A stretch of 64,000 bases of DNA from Pseudocolwellia agarivorans (GTDB lineage: Bacteria; Pseudomonadota; Gammaproteobacteria; Enterobacterales; Alteromonadaceae), in the NCBI RefSeq assembly GCF_002000085.1, contig NZ_MUZU01000004.1, positions 310,001 to 374,000 of the forward strand. Direction: 5' to 3'. This document shows, piece by piece, positions 32,817 to 43,303 of this stretch. Position 1 is the stretch's first letter. Every line of letters starts with the position of its first letter. The position numbers were made by a program, and so were the translations under genes. Below the pieces are notes generated by a model that was not told the origin of the DNA, ran no database searches, and saw nothing but the letters and a program-made list of their open reading frames with translations.

Positions 32817-33854
32817 ATGAACGAGAATAAAGAAAAAGCACTTTCTGCTGCGTTAAGTCAAATAGAACGTCAATTTGGTAAAGGCTCAATAATGAAGTTG
32901 GGTGATAACCGTAGTATGGATGTAGAAACTATTTCTACAGGTTCGTTAGGATTAGATATCGCACTAGGTGCTGGCGGTTTACCATTAGGCCGTGTTGTAG
33001 AGATATACGGACCAGAGTCTAGTGGTAAAACAACCTTAACATTAGAAGTTATCGCGGAAGCTCAGCGTAATGGAAAAATTTGTGCTTTTGTTGATGCCGA
33101 GCATGCACTTGACCCAATTTACGCAGGTAAACTAGGTGTAAATATTAATGAATTATTAGTATCTCAACCTGATACGGGTGAACAAGCTTTAGAAATTTGT
33201 GACATGTTAACGCGTTCAGGTGCTGTTGACGTAATTGTTGTCGATTCTGTCGCAGCTCTTACACCTAAAGCTGAAATTGAAGGTGACATGGGCGACTCGC
33301 ATATGGGTCTTCAAGCAAGAATGTTATCTCAAGCAATGCGTAAACTTACAGGTAACCTTAAACAATCAAATACCATGATGATTTTTATTAACCAAATTCG
33401 TATGAAGATTGGTGTAATGTTTGGTTCTCCAGAAACCACAACGGGTGGTAATGCATTAAAGTTTTATGCTTCAGTAAGATTAGATATTCGTCGTATTGGT
33501 GCTGTTAAAAATGGCGATGAAATTGTCGGTAACGAAACACGTGTTAAAGTTGTTAAAAATAAAATAGCTCCTCCGTTTAAACAAGTTGAATTTCAAATTT
33601 TATATGGCGAAGGTATTAACAGCTTAGGCGAGTTAATTGACCTAGGTGTTAAGCATAATATGGTTGAAAAAGCTGGTGCTTGGTATAGCTACAATGGCGA
33701 TAAAATTGGTCAAGGTAAAGCTAACTCAACAAAATATCTAGCTGAAAATCCGGCAATAGCTAAAGAATTAGATTCACGTTTACGCGCAGAACTTTTAACT
33801 AAGAAAGTTCCTGAGAGTGAAAAAACTGAAAAAGTAGAAGAAGCTGCTGAATAA
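32817..33854 (+). CDS. recA: Recombinase RecA
   Basis: DNA-dependent ATPase for homologous recombination and LexA cleavage. 345 residues, the usual length. Walker [11 protein letters not shown] is near 67-76, VDAEHALDP follows, Walker B is [10 protein letters not shown], and the L2 loop region includes [22 protein letters not shown]. The acidic tail is normal. SOS-controlled promoter upstream, strong terminator downstream; recX is not adjacent. Confidence 0.98.
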   Translation: MNENKEKALSAALSQIERQFGKGSIMKLGDNRSMDVETISTGSLGLDIALGAGGLPLGRVVEIYGPESSGKTTLTLEVIAEAQRNGKICAFVDAEHALDPIYAGKLGVNINELLVSQPDTGEQALEICDMLTRSGAVDVIVVDSVAALTPKAEIEGDMGDSHMGLQARMLSQAMRKLTGNLKQSNTMMIFINQIRMKIGVMFGSPETTTGGNALKFYASVRLDIRRIGAVKNGDEIVGNETRVKVVKNKIAPPFKQVEFQILYGEGINSLGELIDLGVKHNMVEKAGAWYSYNGDKIGQGKANSTKYLAENPAIAKELDSRLRAELLTKKVPESEKTEKVEEAAE

Positions 33855-33872
33855 TCAGCAATCGTTTTCATT

Positions 33873-33901
33873 AAAATCTCGGCATGTCCGAGATTTTTTT
33901 T
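33873..33901 (+). terminator. recA terminator
   Basis: AAATCTCGG pairs with CCGAGATTT around CATGT, followed by an eight-base T-run. Confidence 0.9.
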
Positions 33902-34059
33902 GTTTAAAATTTGGATAACATTAGGGAATAACTAATGAAGGTATGTATTTACCATTTTTTATAAATCAGTAGGTTAAAAAGCCATTATCTAAATATCTGA
34001 CTAAGTATTACTGAAGTTTAAGTTGTTATATATTTTCAAGTTAGCTAATATCTATCGTA

Positions 34060-34119
34060 AAGCGTTTAGACGTCTATACGTTTAGATGTTGACATAGCTA
34101 TAATGAAAAATGCTATAAT
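34060..34119 (+). promoter_or_regulatory. metA: metA promoter with four MET boxes
   Basis: Four contiguous 8-mers from 34060: AAGCGTTT, AGACGTCT, ATACGTTT, AGATGTTG (consensus AGACGTCT), ending at 34091. A TTGACA -35 (34089-34094) overlaps the last box; TATAAT at 34114-34119 is the likely -10 (19-bp spacer). MetJ with S-adenosylmethionine would block polymerase here. The rest of 33902-34159 shows nothing else. Confidence 0.9.
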
Positions 34120-34159
34120 CCTTTAAGCTAAATTTTGTACATTCTATAGGTTAAGTCTT

Positions 34160-35101
34160 ATGCCCATTAAAATTCCGGATCAATTGCCTGCTTTATCTAT
34201 TTTGAATAATGAAAATATTTTCGTTATGTCTGAGAATCGAGCTGCCCGTCAAGAAATTCGTCCAATGCAAGTGGCAATACTTAATTTAATGCCCAATAAA
34301 ATTGAGACAGAAGTACAAATATTAAGAATGTTATCGAATACACCACTACAAATTAATATTGAATTTGTACGTATTCATGCTAACGAATCGAAAAACACAC
34401 CTAAAGAGCACTTAGAAAACTTTTATTGTTTGTTTGATGATATTAAGCATAAACAATACGATGGGTTAATTGTTACAGGGGCTCCATTAGCTTTAATGGA
34501 TTATGATCAAGTGACTTTTTGGGATAAAATTTGTGAAGTATTTGATTGGGCTGAAGACAACGTAACTTCTACTATGTTTTCGTGTTGGGGAGCACATGCT
34601 GCTTTATACTATCATTATGGTTTGCAAAGGCATTTAAGAAAACAAAAGCTTTCAGGTGTTTTTACTCATAAACCTAATGATATAAAAGAACCGCTTACGC
34701 GTGGTTTTGAAGATTCATTTAAAGTACCTCATTCTCGTTATGGCTACATAGATAGAGAAGATTATTTATCTATAGAAGGTCTTAAAATTATTGCTGAATC
34801 AGAGCAAGCCGGTGTGTATGTTGCCGCCAGTAAAAATAAAAAACAGGTGTATTTAACTGGCCATCCTGAGTATGACGCGGAAACTTTACATGAAGAATTT
34901 CTGCGCGATATCAATGCAGGAGCAAAGCCTGCTATACCTGAAAACTATTACCCTGATGATAATCCTGAAAACGAGGTGAGTAGTACGTGGCGTAGTCATG
35001 GTAGTTTGTTATTTACTAATTGGCTTAACTATTACGTATATCAAATTACTCCATACAAATTAGATGCAAATAACATAAAAGCTATTAACCCTAATGATTA
35101 A
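34160..35101 (+). CDS. metA: Homoserine O-acyltransferase (succinyl type)
   Basis: First committed step of methionine synthesis: acylation of homoserine. 313 residues, collinear with E. coli MetA. The nucleophile Cys is in FSCWGAHAAL (equivalent to C142); the catalytic His and Glu are in TGHPEYD. The position that separates acyl donors (Gly111 for succinyl-CoA, Glu111 for acetyl-CoA) is Ala here (TGAPLALMDY), small like Gly, so succinyl-CoA is favoured. Directly controlled by MET boxes. metH follows after 85 bp; a weak AGAAC/GTTCT hairpin with a T-run lies between them. Confidence 0.95.
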   Translation: MPIKIPDQLPALSILNNENIFVMSENRAARQEIRPMQVAILNLMPNKIETEVQILRMLSNTPLQINIEFVRIHANESKNTPKEHLENFYCLFDDIKHKQYDGLIVTGAPLALMDYDQVTFWDKICEVFDWAEDNVTSTMFSCWGAHAALYYHYGLQRHLRKQKLSGVFTHKPNDIKEPLTRGFEDSFKVPHSRYGYIDREDYLSIEGLKIIAESEQAGVYVAASKNKKQVYLTGHPEYDAETLHEEFLRDINAGAKPAIPENYYPDDNPENEVSSTWRSHGSLLFTNWLNYYVYQITPYKLDANNIKAINPND

Positions 35102-35186
35102 ATAGAACCAAGGTTCTTTTTATAGTAAATACATTTATACCAGTTTCATTCATGAGATTGTTATTAACGACCTTTTATCGGAAAAA

Positions 35187-38100
35187 ATGATGCAAAAGTC
35201 AGCCAGTTTTGAAACATTTGAACAACAACTTCGTAAAAACATCTTAATACTTGATGGTGCTATGGGAACTATGATCCAAGCATACAAGTTTGAAGAACAA
35301 GACTATCGAGGTGATCGTTTTGCCGACTGGCATTCAGATGTAAAAGGCAATAATGATATGTTAGTGCTTACTCAGCCTGATATCATTAAAGCGATACATA
35401 CCGAATATTTGGCTGCTGGCGCAGACATACTCGAAACCAATACGTTTAATGCCACAACTATTGCTATGGCTGATTACGATATGCAAGAGTACAGCGCTGA
35501 AATTAACTTGGTTGCTGCACAAATTGCTCGCCAAGCAGCTGATGAATTTACGGCTAAAAACCCTGATAAACCACGCTTTGTTGCTGGTGTTTTAGGGCCA
35601 ACAAACCGCACCTGCTCTATATCTCCTGATGTAAACGATCCTGCTTTTCGAAATGTAACTTTTGACGAATTAAAAGACGCTTATATTGAATCAACCAAAG
35701 CATTAATTGAAGGTGGTTCAGATCTGATCTTAATCGAAACCATATTTGATACGTTAAATGCCAAAGCCGCAATATTTGCAGTTGAATGCGTATTTGAAGA
35801 ATTAGGTGTGCGATACCCTGTTATGATTTCCGGTACGATTACCGATGCCTCAGGTCGTACATTATCAGGTCAAACAACCGAAGCATTTTATAACTCTTTA
35901 CGCCATGCTAAGCCCATTTCATTTGGTTTGAATTGTGCTTTAGGGCCGGTTGAATTACGTGAATACGTACAAGAATTAAGTCGTATATCAGATACCGCAG
36001 TATCAGCTCATCCTAATGCGGGCTTACCTAATGCATTTGGTGAATACGATTTTACTGTAGAAGATATGAATGCGCATGTAAGTGAGTGGGCAGAATCAGG
36101 CTTTTTAAATATTATTGGTGGTTGTTGTGGTACAACACCAGAACATATAAAAGGTATGGCTGATTCAGTTGCAGGTATAACACCTCGCGAAATTAAACCA
36201 CGTGAAATTGCTTGCCGCTTATCAGGATTAGAAGCATTAACAATTAATGGTGATAGTTTATTTGTAAACGTAGGTGAGCGAGCAAATGTTACGGGTTCAG
36301 CAGTATTTAAACGATTAATCACAGAAGAGAAGTTTGACGAAGCCATCGCTGTAGCTTTACAACAAGTTGAAAACGGCGCGCAAATCATCGATATCAACAT
36401 GGATGAAGGCATGCTGGATTCAAAATCCGCGATGGTTCGCTTTTTGAATTTAATTGCCGGTGAGCCTGATATCGCCAAAGTACCAATTATGATCGATTCC
36501 TCTAAGTGGGACATCATAGAAGAAGGTTTAAAATGTATTCAAGGTAAAGGTATTGTTAACTCTATCAGCATGAAAGAGGGAGAAGATATCTTCCGCAAAC
36601 AAGCTGAATTGTTACGCCGTTATGGCGCTGCCGTTATTGTTATGGCTTTTGATGAAGTAGGTCAAGCAGATACTCGTGAGCGTAAATACGAAATTTGTCA
36701 TCGTGCTTACCATATATTAGTCGATGAGATTGGCTTCCCAGCAGAAGATATCATTTTTGATCCTAATATTTTTGCTGTAGCTACCGGTATTGAAGAACAT
36801 AACAATTATGCCGTTGATTTTATTGAAGCCGTAAAAGATATTAAAGACAACCTACCGTACGCCATGATTTCAGGTGGTGTATCGAACGTTTCATTTTCAT
36901 TTCGTGGTAATAACCCAGTACGTGAAGCGATTCATGCCGTATTTTTATATCACGCCATTAAAAATGGTATGGATATGGGAATTGTAAATGCAGGTCAGTT
37001 AGCCATTTATTCAGATATTCCGAAAGACTTATTAAAAGCTGTTGAAGACGTTATTCAGAACAGTGACGACGGAGCCACTGAGCGTTTATTAGATTTAGCT
37101 GAAGGTTATCGAGGGCAAGGCGGTAAAGCGAATAATAAAGCTGATTTAACATGGCGCGAACTACCTATAAATAAACGTTTAGAGCATTCGTTGGTTAAAG
37201 GTATTAACGAATTTATTATTGAAGATACCGAAGCGGCACGTTTGATTGCAGCTCGACCACTAGATGTCATTGAAGGTCCATTAATGGATGGCATGAACGT
37301 AGTTGGTGATTTATTTGGCGCAGGTGAAATGTTTTTACCACAAGTGGTTAAATCTGCGCGTGTAATGAAACAAGCAGTAGCTCACTTAAACCCATTTATT
37401 GAAGCCGAAAAAACTGAAGTTAAGTCTAATGGTAAAGTGCTATTAGCAACAGTAAAAGGCGACGTACATGATATTGGTAAAAATATTGTAGGCGTAGTTT
37501 TACAATGTAATAACTACGATATTGTTGATCTTGGCGTTATGGTTTCAACAGAAAAAATTCTTCAAGTAGCAAAAGAAGAAAAGTGCGACATTATTGGTCT
37601 GTCAGGTCTTATTACACCATCACTTGATGAAATGGTACATGTTGCCAAAGAAATGAAGCGACTAGATTTTAATTTACCTTTGTTAATAGGTGGTGCAACA
37701 ACATCAAAAGCACATACAGCGGTTAAAATTGAACCTCAATATGATCATCCCGTTGTTTATGTGCCTAATGCATCGCGCTCGGTTTCGGTAGTAAGTGCGT
37801 TGTTATCTGATGAACTTCGCCCAGCATTTATGGAACGTCAAAAAGAAGAATATGTACGTGTAAGAGAACGTCATTATAAAAAAGGCCCTCGTTCTACACT
37901 TATTTCATTACAAGATGCTCGTAAAAATGCTGTTCCAATAAGTTTTGACAATTACACGCCAACTACACCTAAAAAGTTAGGCGTAACAGTATTAGATGAT
38001 ATTGATTTATCGATAGTGAGAAAGTACATCGATTGGACGCCATTCTTTATGACTTGGCAGCTATCGGGTAAATACCCATTGATCCTTAAACACGAAGTGG

Positions 38101-38882
38101 TAGGCGAAGAAGCAACTAAGTTGTTTGATGATGCAAATGCTATGTTGGACGATGTGATAGGTAATGGAAAACTAAAAGGTAAAGCGGTATTTGGTTTATT
38201 TCCTGCTCATCGTGAAAATGATGATTTGATCCTTTTTACTGATGATACCAGAACCACTAAATTAGAACGCTTACACCAATTGCGCCAACAAAGTAAAAAA
38301 CCGGCAGGGCAGTTTAATCGCTGTTTATCTGATTATGTTGCAGACGAAGCGTCAGGCATAAAAGATTATGTTGGGGCTTTTGCTGTATCCGCAGGTTTTG
38401 GTGTTGAAGAAATTGTAAAAGCCTTTGATGCGAATCATGATGATTACAATAGTATAATGGCTAAAGCAGTAGCCGATAGGTTGGCAGAAGCGACCGCAGA
38501 ATATTTACATGAAAAAATTCGTAAAGAATACTGGGGTTATGCTAAAGACGAAAACCTAGAAAACGACGATTTAATTCGTGAGAAATACCAAGGTATTCGT
38601 CCCGCTCCCGGTTACCCTGCATGCCCTGAACATACTGAAAAAGGCTTGTTGTGGAAGTTACTTGATGTTGAAAACAACATTGGCATGGAGTTAACTTCTA
38701 GTTACGCGATGTGGCCAGGTGCTGCCGTAAGTGGTTGGTATTTTGCTCACCCTGAAGCTAAGTACTTTGCTGTAGCTAAAGTAGCGAAAGACCAAGTAGA
38801 AGATTACGCTATAAGAAAAGAGATGACTATGCCGCAGGCTGAGCGTTGGTTATCTGCTAACTTAGACTACGAACCCGAGTAA
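35187..38882 (+). CDS. metH: Cobalamin-dependent methionine synthase
   Basis: Transfers the methyl group of methyltetrahydrofolate to homocysteine through methylcobalamin. 1231 residues with all four modules: homocysteine/zinc domain (about 15-330; ligands C250, C313 and C314 in [10 protein letters not shown]), pterin domain (about 360-620), cap and B12 domain (about 650-900; DVHDIGKN with cobalt ligand H761) and C-terminal reactivation/SAM domain (about 905-1225; [15 protein letters not shown]). Two adjacent ATGs start the frame. The 85-bp gap to metA has no room for a cobalamin riboswitch and no MET box is seen. A terminator follows. Confidence 0.97.
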   Translation: MMQKSASFETFEQQLRKNILILDGAMGTMIQAYKFEEQDYRGDRFADWHSDVKGNNDMLVLTQPDIIKAIHTEYLAAGADILETNTFNATTIAMADYDMQEYSAEINLVAAQIARQAADEFTAKNPDKPRFVAGVLGPTNRTCSISPDVNDPAFRNVTFDELKDAYIESTKALIEGGSDLILIETIFDTLNAKAAIFAVECVFEELGVRYPVMISGTITDASGRTLSGQTTEAFYNSLRHAKPISFGLNCALGPVELREYVQELSRISDTAVSAHPNAGLPNAFGEYDFTVEDMNAHVSEWAESGFLNIIGGCCGTTPEHIKGMADSVAGITPREIKPREIACRLSGLEALTINGDSLFVNVGERANVTGSAVFKRLITEEKFDEAIAVALQQVENGAQIIDINMDEGMLDSKSAMVRFLNLIAGEPDIAKVPIMIDSSKWDIIEEGLKCIQGKGIVNSISMKEGEDIFRKQAELLRRYGAAVIVMAFDEVGQADTRERKYEICHRAYHILVDEIGFPAEDIIFDPNIFAVATGIEEHNNYAVDFIEAVKDIKDNLPYAMISGGVSNVSFSFRGNNPVREAIHAVFLYHAIKNGMDMGIVNAGQLAIYSDIPKDLLKAVEDVIQNSDDGATERLLDLAEGYRGQGGKANNKADLTWRELPINKRLEHSLVKGINEFIIEDTEAARLIAARPLDVIEGPLMDGMNVVGDLFGAGEMFLPQVVKSARVMKQAVAHLNPFIEAEKTEVKSNGKVLLATVKGDVHDIGKNIVGVVLQCNNYDIVDLGVMVSTEKILQVAKEEKCDIIGLSGLITPSLDEMVHVAKEMKRLDFNLPLLIGGATTSKAHTAVKIEPQYDHPVVYVPNASRSVSVVSALLSDELRPAFMERQKEEYVRVRERHYKKGPRSTLISLQDARKNAVPISFDNYTPTTPKKLGVTVLDDIDLSIVRKYIDWTPFFMTWQLSGKYPLILKHEVVGEEATKLFDDANAMLDDVIGNGKLKGKAVFGLFPAHRENDDLILFTDDTRTTKLERLHQLRQQSKKPAGQFNRCLSDYVADEASGIKDYVGAFAVSAGFGVEEIVKAFDANHDDYNSIMAKAVADRLAEATAEYLHEKIRKEYWGYAKDENLENDDLIREKYQGIRPAPGYPACPEHTEKGLLWKLLDVENNIGMELTSSYAMWPGAAVSGWYFAHPEAKYFAVAKVAKDQVEDYAIRKEMTMPQAERWLSANLDYEPE

Positions 38883-38907
38883 TATTTTTAGTATTAAGTG
38901 ATAAATG

Positions 38908-38936
38908 AAAGGCTACTGTTAAGTAGCCTTTTTTTA
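38908..38936 (+). terminator. metH terminator
   Basis: AAAGGCTAC pairs with GTAGCCTTT around TGTTAA, followed by a T-run; lies between the convergent metH and radA. Confidence 0.88.
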
Positions 38937-38958
38937 TCTTGGGTCTCCAAATAAGTGA

Positions 38959-40338
38959 TTATTTTATTATCGCGAGTAACTCATGAATGGTTTTAACTGG
39001 AGAAATGGTCGCTCCTAACCCCTCCATAGACTTATGATAATTTCTAAACGGAATAATTATTTGAGAAAACCCATGCTGTGCGGCTTCTTTTACGCGAGGA
39101 ACGCCACTGTCAATGGGCCTTATATCTCCATTTAAACTTAACTCGCCCATAATGCAGGTTGTACGCGGGATAATAAAATCATTTAAACTACTGAGTAGTG
39201 CGGTGACTAACGCAAGATCAATACAGGTTTCCGATTCATCTATTTTTAAGCCACCTACGATATTAAAAAAGGTATCATGAAAAATTTTTGTTTTTGTATG
39301 TTTACGTAATACACCTGTGAGCATTTTTATACGATTCATGTTTAAGCCTACGCATACTCTTTGTGGAAACTCTGCTTCAGTTTCTGTCGTTAAACATTGT
39401 ATTTCTAATAATATATTTCGGTTACCTTTTCTAATACAGGTAATTGCTGAACCAGGAGATTCGGTTGTAGAGCCGGACAGAAATATCTCACTAGGGTTAT
39501 CAACACTGAGCATGCCTTTTTCACACATTCTAAAAATACCCACGGTATCTATATCACCAAAACGGTTTTTGTTCGCTCTGAGTGTGCGTATTTGACCGTC
39601 GTTGGTATCAATATGTAATAACGCATCAACAATATGAACTAAGGTTTGTGGGCCTGCAATTTCATTGTTTTTATTTACATGGGCGATAAGAAACATGGTG
39701 ACATTATTTTGCTTACAATATTGGGTAAGTAATTGAGCAGCACCTTTTACTTGGGAGGGGGAGCCTGGACTACCATTAGCATTATCTGTTACTACCGCTT
39801 GAATGGAGTCGATAACAGCAAACTTTATTTTTTTTGAATCAAGCTCTGCAATAATTGATTCAACACTTGTTTCAGACAGCAAATAAAGATTATCTTCGTC
39901 ATAACTTAGCTTTAAACGATTCACTCTATTTTTAAATTGAGAAAGTGATTCCTCAGCTGTACAGTACAGTGAAGCGGTTGTTTTAGACATTCTGGCTACA
40001 AGATCTGAAAGTAAGGTGGTTTTTCCGGCACCGGGATCTCCAGATATAATATTGACCGAGCCAGTGGTAACTCCACCGCATAATACTCGATCAAGCTCGC
40101 CTATACCGGTAAGTTGCTTTTCAGCTTCAATAGATTCAATTTCATGTATTTTTTTTGAACCACCACCAATACCACCAGCATAACCGCCACTATTACCTGT
40201 CGACTTTTTAATATGATTTGTAGGTATTTTTATTTCGGTGATTGTATTCCATGCACCACACTTACATTGCCCTTGCCAACGAGAATGATTCATTCCGCAA
40301 TCAGTACAAACAAATTCAGCTTTTGATGGCTTTGCCAT
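38959..40338 (-). CDS. radA: DNA repair protein RadA (Sms)
   Basis: RecA-like helicase that drives branch migration in recombination. 459 residues. N-terminal zinc finger CTDCGMNHSRWQGQCKC (11-27), Walker A GDPGAGKTT near 97, the RadA-specific KNRFG motif (near 255), and a C-terminal Lon-protease-like domain without the catalytic Ser/Lys pair. The order radA / PilZ protein / serB is one I remember from other marine gammaproteobacteria. Confidence 0.95.
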   Translation of the reverse strand: MAKPSKAEFVCTDCGMNHSRWQGQCKCGAWNTITEIKIPTNHIKKSTGNSGGYAGGIGGGSKKIHEIESIEAEKQLTGIGELDRVLCGGVTTGSVNIISGDPGAGKTTLLSDLVARMSKTTASLYCTAEESLSQFKNRVNRLKLSYDEDNLYLLSETSVESIIAELDSKKIKFAVIDSIQAVVTDNANGSPGSPSQVKGAAQLLTQYCKQNNVTMFLIAHVNKNNEIAGPQTLVHIVDALLHIDTNDGQIRTLRANKNRFGDIDTVGIFRMCEKGMLSVDNPSEIFLSGSTTESPGSAITCIRKGNRNILLEIQCLTTETEAEFPQRVCVGLNMNRIKMLTGVLRKHTKTKIFHDTFFNIVGGLKIDESETCIDLALVTALLSSLNDFIIPRTTCIMGELSLNGDIRPIDSGVPRVKEAAQHGFSQIIIPFRNYHKSMEGLGATISPVKTIHELLAIIK

Positions 40339-40669
40339 ATGGGTTACCTATTTTTTAATGTGTTACTTGATAAGTGATTTATCATATAAATAATGGACAC
40401 AATATTAAACTTATCAGAAAGGTCAATTTTATGACAAATCTTAAAGGGAAGAATTAATATTATAAATATTTTATTACCCATGAATGCTTCATAAAGTGCA
40501 GATGTGCAATATATCTACTTAAGCTTCAGTTTTTAGCATAATGCATTTTCTAGGGCATGAAAATTGCTGTATTTTGTTAATTGTTTTGTGATATACAATT
40601 ACATGAGTATTTTGTATATAACTTAATATACTGAATTGTTACCTCTTTTTAACTGATATACAAACTTGA
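40339..40669. other. Intergenic region between divergent radA and PilZ gene
   Basis: AT-rich, no gene seen. The only structure noted is an 8-bp inverted repeat ATATACAA/TTGTATAT (40591-40598, 40612-40619) in the likely promoter area of the PilZ gene. Confidence 0.5.
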
Positions 40670-43120
40670 ATGACTAATAATTTTACTAAGTACCAAAAAA
40701 TCATTGATGAGTTTCGCGGTCAAGTTTTAAATAAGGATTTTGAGACTAAATTTACTGCGAAAGTTGCGCATATACCCAAAACTGAACGTTTCCTTATAAA
40801 GATGGAATTGAAGCGGTTGGCTGGCCCATGTACTCGATTAGTTGATTTACGAGGACATGTAGATGGAGAATGTAAAGTATATGAGCATGAAGGACGTTCT
40901 CATTTTCTAGATGATACCGCTATTAAGGTGTTTGAAGAAAACCTTGCGTTTTATGGAAAGTATACGTTTGGTGTTTATGAAGCGGTTACCAATACAGAAA
41001 ATAACTTTAGGGTAATTTACCAAAAAGAAAAAGCAGGTATTAAAGCCCTTCAAATTAATAAAAAAACTACTCAAAAAGTTCAGGAAAAAACTCAATATCC
41101 AGCTCAATTGTTTAAATTTGGAAACTATCATAACCGTATTGAAGAGCGCATGAATTTCTCAATTGCACTATCAGTAACAGTAAATGGTAAACAGATAAAA
41201 TGTAACAGCTCAGATATTAGTGTTAATGGTTGTAAGTTTAGGCTCCCTAGCATTGAACAAATTGTTTTAGGGCAAGTGATAGAAATACGTTTTCTCGGCT
41301 TAGAAGAAGAGTTTCAGTTTGGTTCAAGTGATGTTTTTGAGTATGAAATTAAAAACATTCAGTTAATTGATAATATTCAATTGGTTGGGGTAAAGCGTGT
41401 TTATCCCAACGAAGGTATTAAAGATGGTTTTAAGCAATTCTTAGTAGACTTTATACAAGGAAATAAAAGACGTTATAAAATTAATTTAGACAATAGCATA
41501 AGCGCTTTACAATCACGTAACTTTGAACAATATGTTTTACCTAAACTCAATGAACTACCCATTTTTATTGGGAAAAAAGACGAAGGCTCTTTACCTAAAT
41601 ATGTATTAACTTGTCCAAATAACCAAAATATTTATCAGTATTGGCAATATGAAAATAAGCACTCAGCATTAAATTGTTTAATAACTCCTGACAGGATTAA
41701 ACGTTTAATGAAAGCATCTGTTTTGGGTAAAAAATTAGTGGTTTATAGCTTTATCCATAAAAGCGATGGAAAGTACTATTTCTATACTGCAGATGAACAA
41801 CAGTTACTAAAAGCCCCTGAATTTATGACTCAATTTCTTGGTTTTGGAAGTAATAAATCTCATTTTGCTATTACCATGTTAAGCATGTCTAATATAAACA
41901 AAGATAATGTAAATTCTTTTTTTACACTATCGGAGTCACTCAGTAAGCAAAATCAATATTTAAATTTACCTGTAGGCGAAGAAATCTCTCAAAAAATAGA
42001 AGACTTATCTTCACTCATTGTTGTTAGTGATATCACGTGTGATAACTTAATTGCTACTTACAAAGAGTTTATATATGACAATATATCAGCCACTAAAATT
42101 AAAGCCTTTGGACATAAACGTTATAATGATGCCTTAATGGTTGAAGAGGTTGGTGTTAATTATAAAAATCATAGGCAAGAATCTCGATTTAAATACAACA
42201 CTTTAGTGGATGTTAGTCTTGAAAATACAACATGGGAGGCCGAGTCTCTTGATTTCTCTGCTTCTGGACTAAAGCTAGAGTTTAAAAAAGAAGTTAGTTT
42301 AAAAAAAGGTGATGTTGTTTTTTTGTCATTTCCGGAACTACAAAAGATAACGTCATTATTTGATTTAAAAGCTTTAAGTTATGCTGTTGTTAGAATAAAT
42401 GAAAAGAAAACCATTGCTAATCTTAGGGTTCAAGTTGATAAGCATAAACATATTGGACGCGCATTTTTTAAAGCATTAATTGAGAAAAATAAAAATAAAT
42501 TAACGCCTGATGAATATGAATCAATGGTACCAGGCTTAGCGAAGCCATTGCGGAATATTTATAGTAGTAGTTTAAATATCCCTAGTTTGATTATTCAAAC
42601 GAGTGGTAGCCGATATAAAATCGAAGCTATTGCTTGTGGGCAAGAAGACAGTCATTTAATGCCATTAATGCGGCAGTTAAGTGACAAAGTTAATTATTAC
42701 AACTTGTATCCTCTGTTGAGTCATTTGAGCGCAACTAATGCTTTTATGGTTAATTTAAAAAAGATGCACTCATCAGATGCCCCAGTATCCGATATTTTAT
42801 ATGTTTCTATTAAACCTGATGCAGAGACAATGGAAAGTAAAGTGATAACAAAACTCGCTTCTGAATTAGATACAACCGCATTACAAAATATGTTTATACG
42901 AAATGCTTTGAAGCGAGGTGTTTTTTTATGTTTGCAATTAAAATTATCAAGAGCTGATGCTCCGGATATGGACTATTTAAGTCCCGAATTGAGTTACATT
43001 AGTTCTTATGCGATACATAGAGGAAAACAGATAGAGCAAAATATATGGAGTGTTTCTGGCGTTGTACAAGTTTTTGATATTACACAAGAAGCAATGCTCA
43101 GATTTAAATTGTCATCATGA
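40670..43120 (+). CDS. Large protein with two PilZ (c-di-GMP binding) domains
   Basis: An 816-residue cytoplasmic protein without TM segments. The first PilZ domain starts at R156xxxR160 (RIEERMNF) with DISVNGCKF (182-190). The second starts at R502xxxR506 (RQESRFKY) with DFSASGLKLEF about 30 residues later. Both have the arginine and D/N-x-S-x-x-G elements needed for c-di-GMP. The regions before, between and after are unassigned. It probably corresponds to the Vibrio cholerae PlzC-type protein encoded next to serB (from memory of gene order). Acts downstream of diguanylate cyclases such as the one at 23.5-26.1 kb; target process unknown. Confidence 0.85.
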   Translation: MTNNFTKYQKIIDEFRGQVLNKDFETKFTAKVAHIPKTERFLIKMELKRLAGPCTRLVDLRGHVDGECKVYEHEGRSHFLDDTAIKVFEENLAFYGKYTFGVYEAVTNTENNFRVIYQKEKAGIKALQINKKTTQKVQEKTQYPAQLFKFGNYHNRIEERMNFSIALSVTVNGKQIKCNSSDISVNGCKFRLPSIEQIVLGQVIEIRFLGLEEEFQFGSSDVFEYEIKNIQLIDNIQLVGVKRVYPNEGIKDGFKQFLVDFIQGNKRRYKINLDNSISALQSRNFEQYVLPKLNELPIFIGKKDEGSLPKYVLTCPNNQNIYQYWQYENKHSALNCLITPDRIKRLMKASVLGKKLVVYSFIHKSDGKYYFYTADEQQLLKAPEFMTQFLGFGSNKSHFAITMLSMSNINKDNVNSFFTLSESLSKQNQYLNLPVGEEISQKIEDLSSLIVVSDITCDNLIATYKEFIYDNISATKIKAFGHKRYNDALMVEEVGVNYKNHRQESRFKYNTLVDVSLENTTWEAESLDFSASGLKLEFKKEVSLKKGDVVFLSFPELQKITSLFDLKALSYAVVRINEKKTIANLRVQVDKHKHIGRAFFKALIEKNKNKLTPDEYESMVPGLAKPLRNIYSSSLNIPSLIIQTSGSRYKIEAIACGQEDSHLMPLMRQLSDKVNYYNLYPLLSHLSATNAFMVNLKKMHSSDAPVSDILYVSIKPDAETMESKVITKLASELDTTALQNMFIRNALKRGVFLCLQLKLSRADAPDMDYLSPELSYISSYAIHRGKQIEQNIWSVSGVVQVFDITQEAMLRFKLSS

Positions 43121-43159
43121 TAGGAATGAAATTAAAAAGACTTTAATTGAGGTTATGTA

Positions 43160-43194
43160 ATACAAGGCTTATTCATAACGTGAGGGTCTTGTAT
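43160..43194. other. Hairpin after PilZ gene
   Basis: ATACAAG (43160-43166) pairs with CTTGTAT (43188-43194) between the convergent PilZ and serB genes. No T-run, so a weak terminator at best. Confidence 0.4.
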
Positions 43195-43204
43195 CAAAAT
43201 ACTT

Positions 43205-43262
43205 ATATATCCGTAACCATTCAAGTGATCTGAAATAGCCTCTTGATTGGTAACGGGTATAT
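43205..43262 (+). repeat. Dispersed repeat family 1, copy C (58-bp remnant)
   Basis: The left end CCGTAACCATTCAAG is joined directly to the right end TCTGAAATAGCCTCTTGATT plus GGTAACGGGTATA of the family seen complete at 51197-51556. It is flanked by an outer inverted repeat, CTTATTCATAA (43168-43178) and TTATGAATAAG (about 43262-43272). Confidence 0.8.
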
Positions 43263-43303
43263 TATGAATAAGGCGAGTTTAATTTATCGTGTTAAACTGG
43301 CTA

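Noticed and set aside
35102..35186. Cobalamin riboswitch or MET box for metH
   Set aside because: The 85-bp gap is too short for a B12 riboswitch and no AGACGTCT-like 8-mers are present; only a weak AGAAC/GTTCT hairpin.
36008..36517. 169-codon open frame antisense to metH
   Set aside because: Shadow of the metH coding sequence, with no ribosome site or family match.
38959..40338. RadA as a phage or plasmid DnaB-like helicase
   Set aside because: Zinc finger, KNRFG motif and Lon-like C-terminus make it chromosomal RadA.
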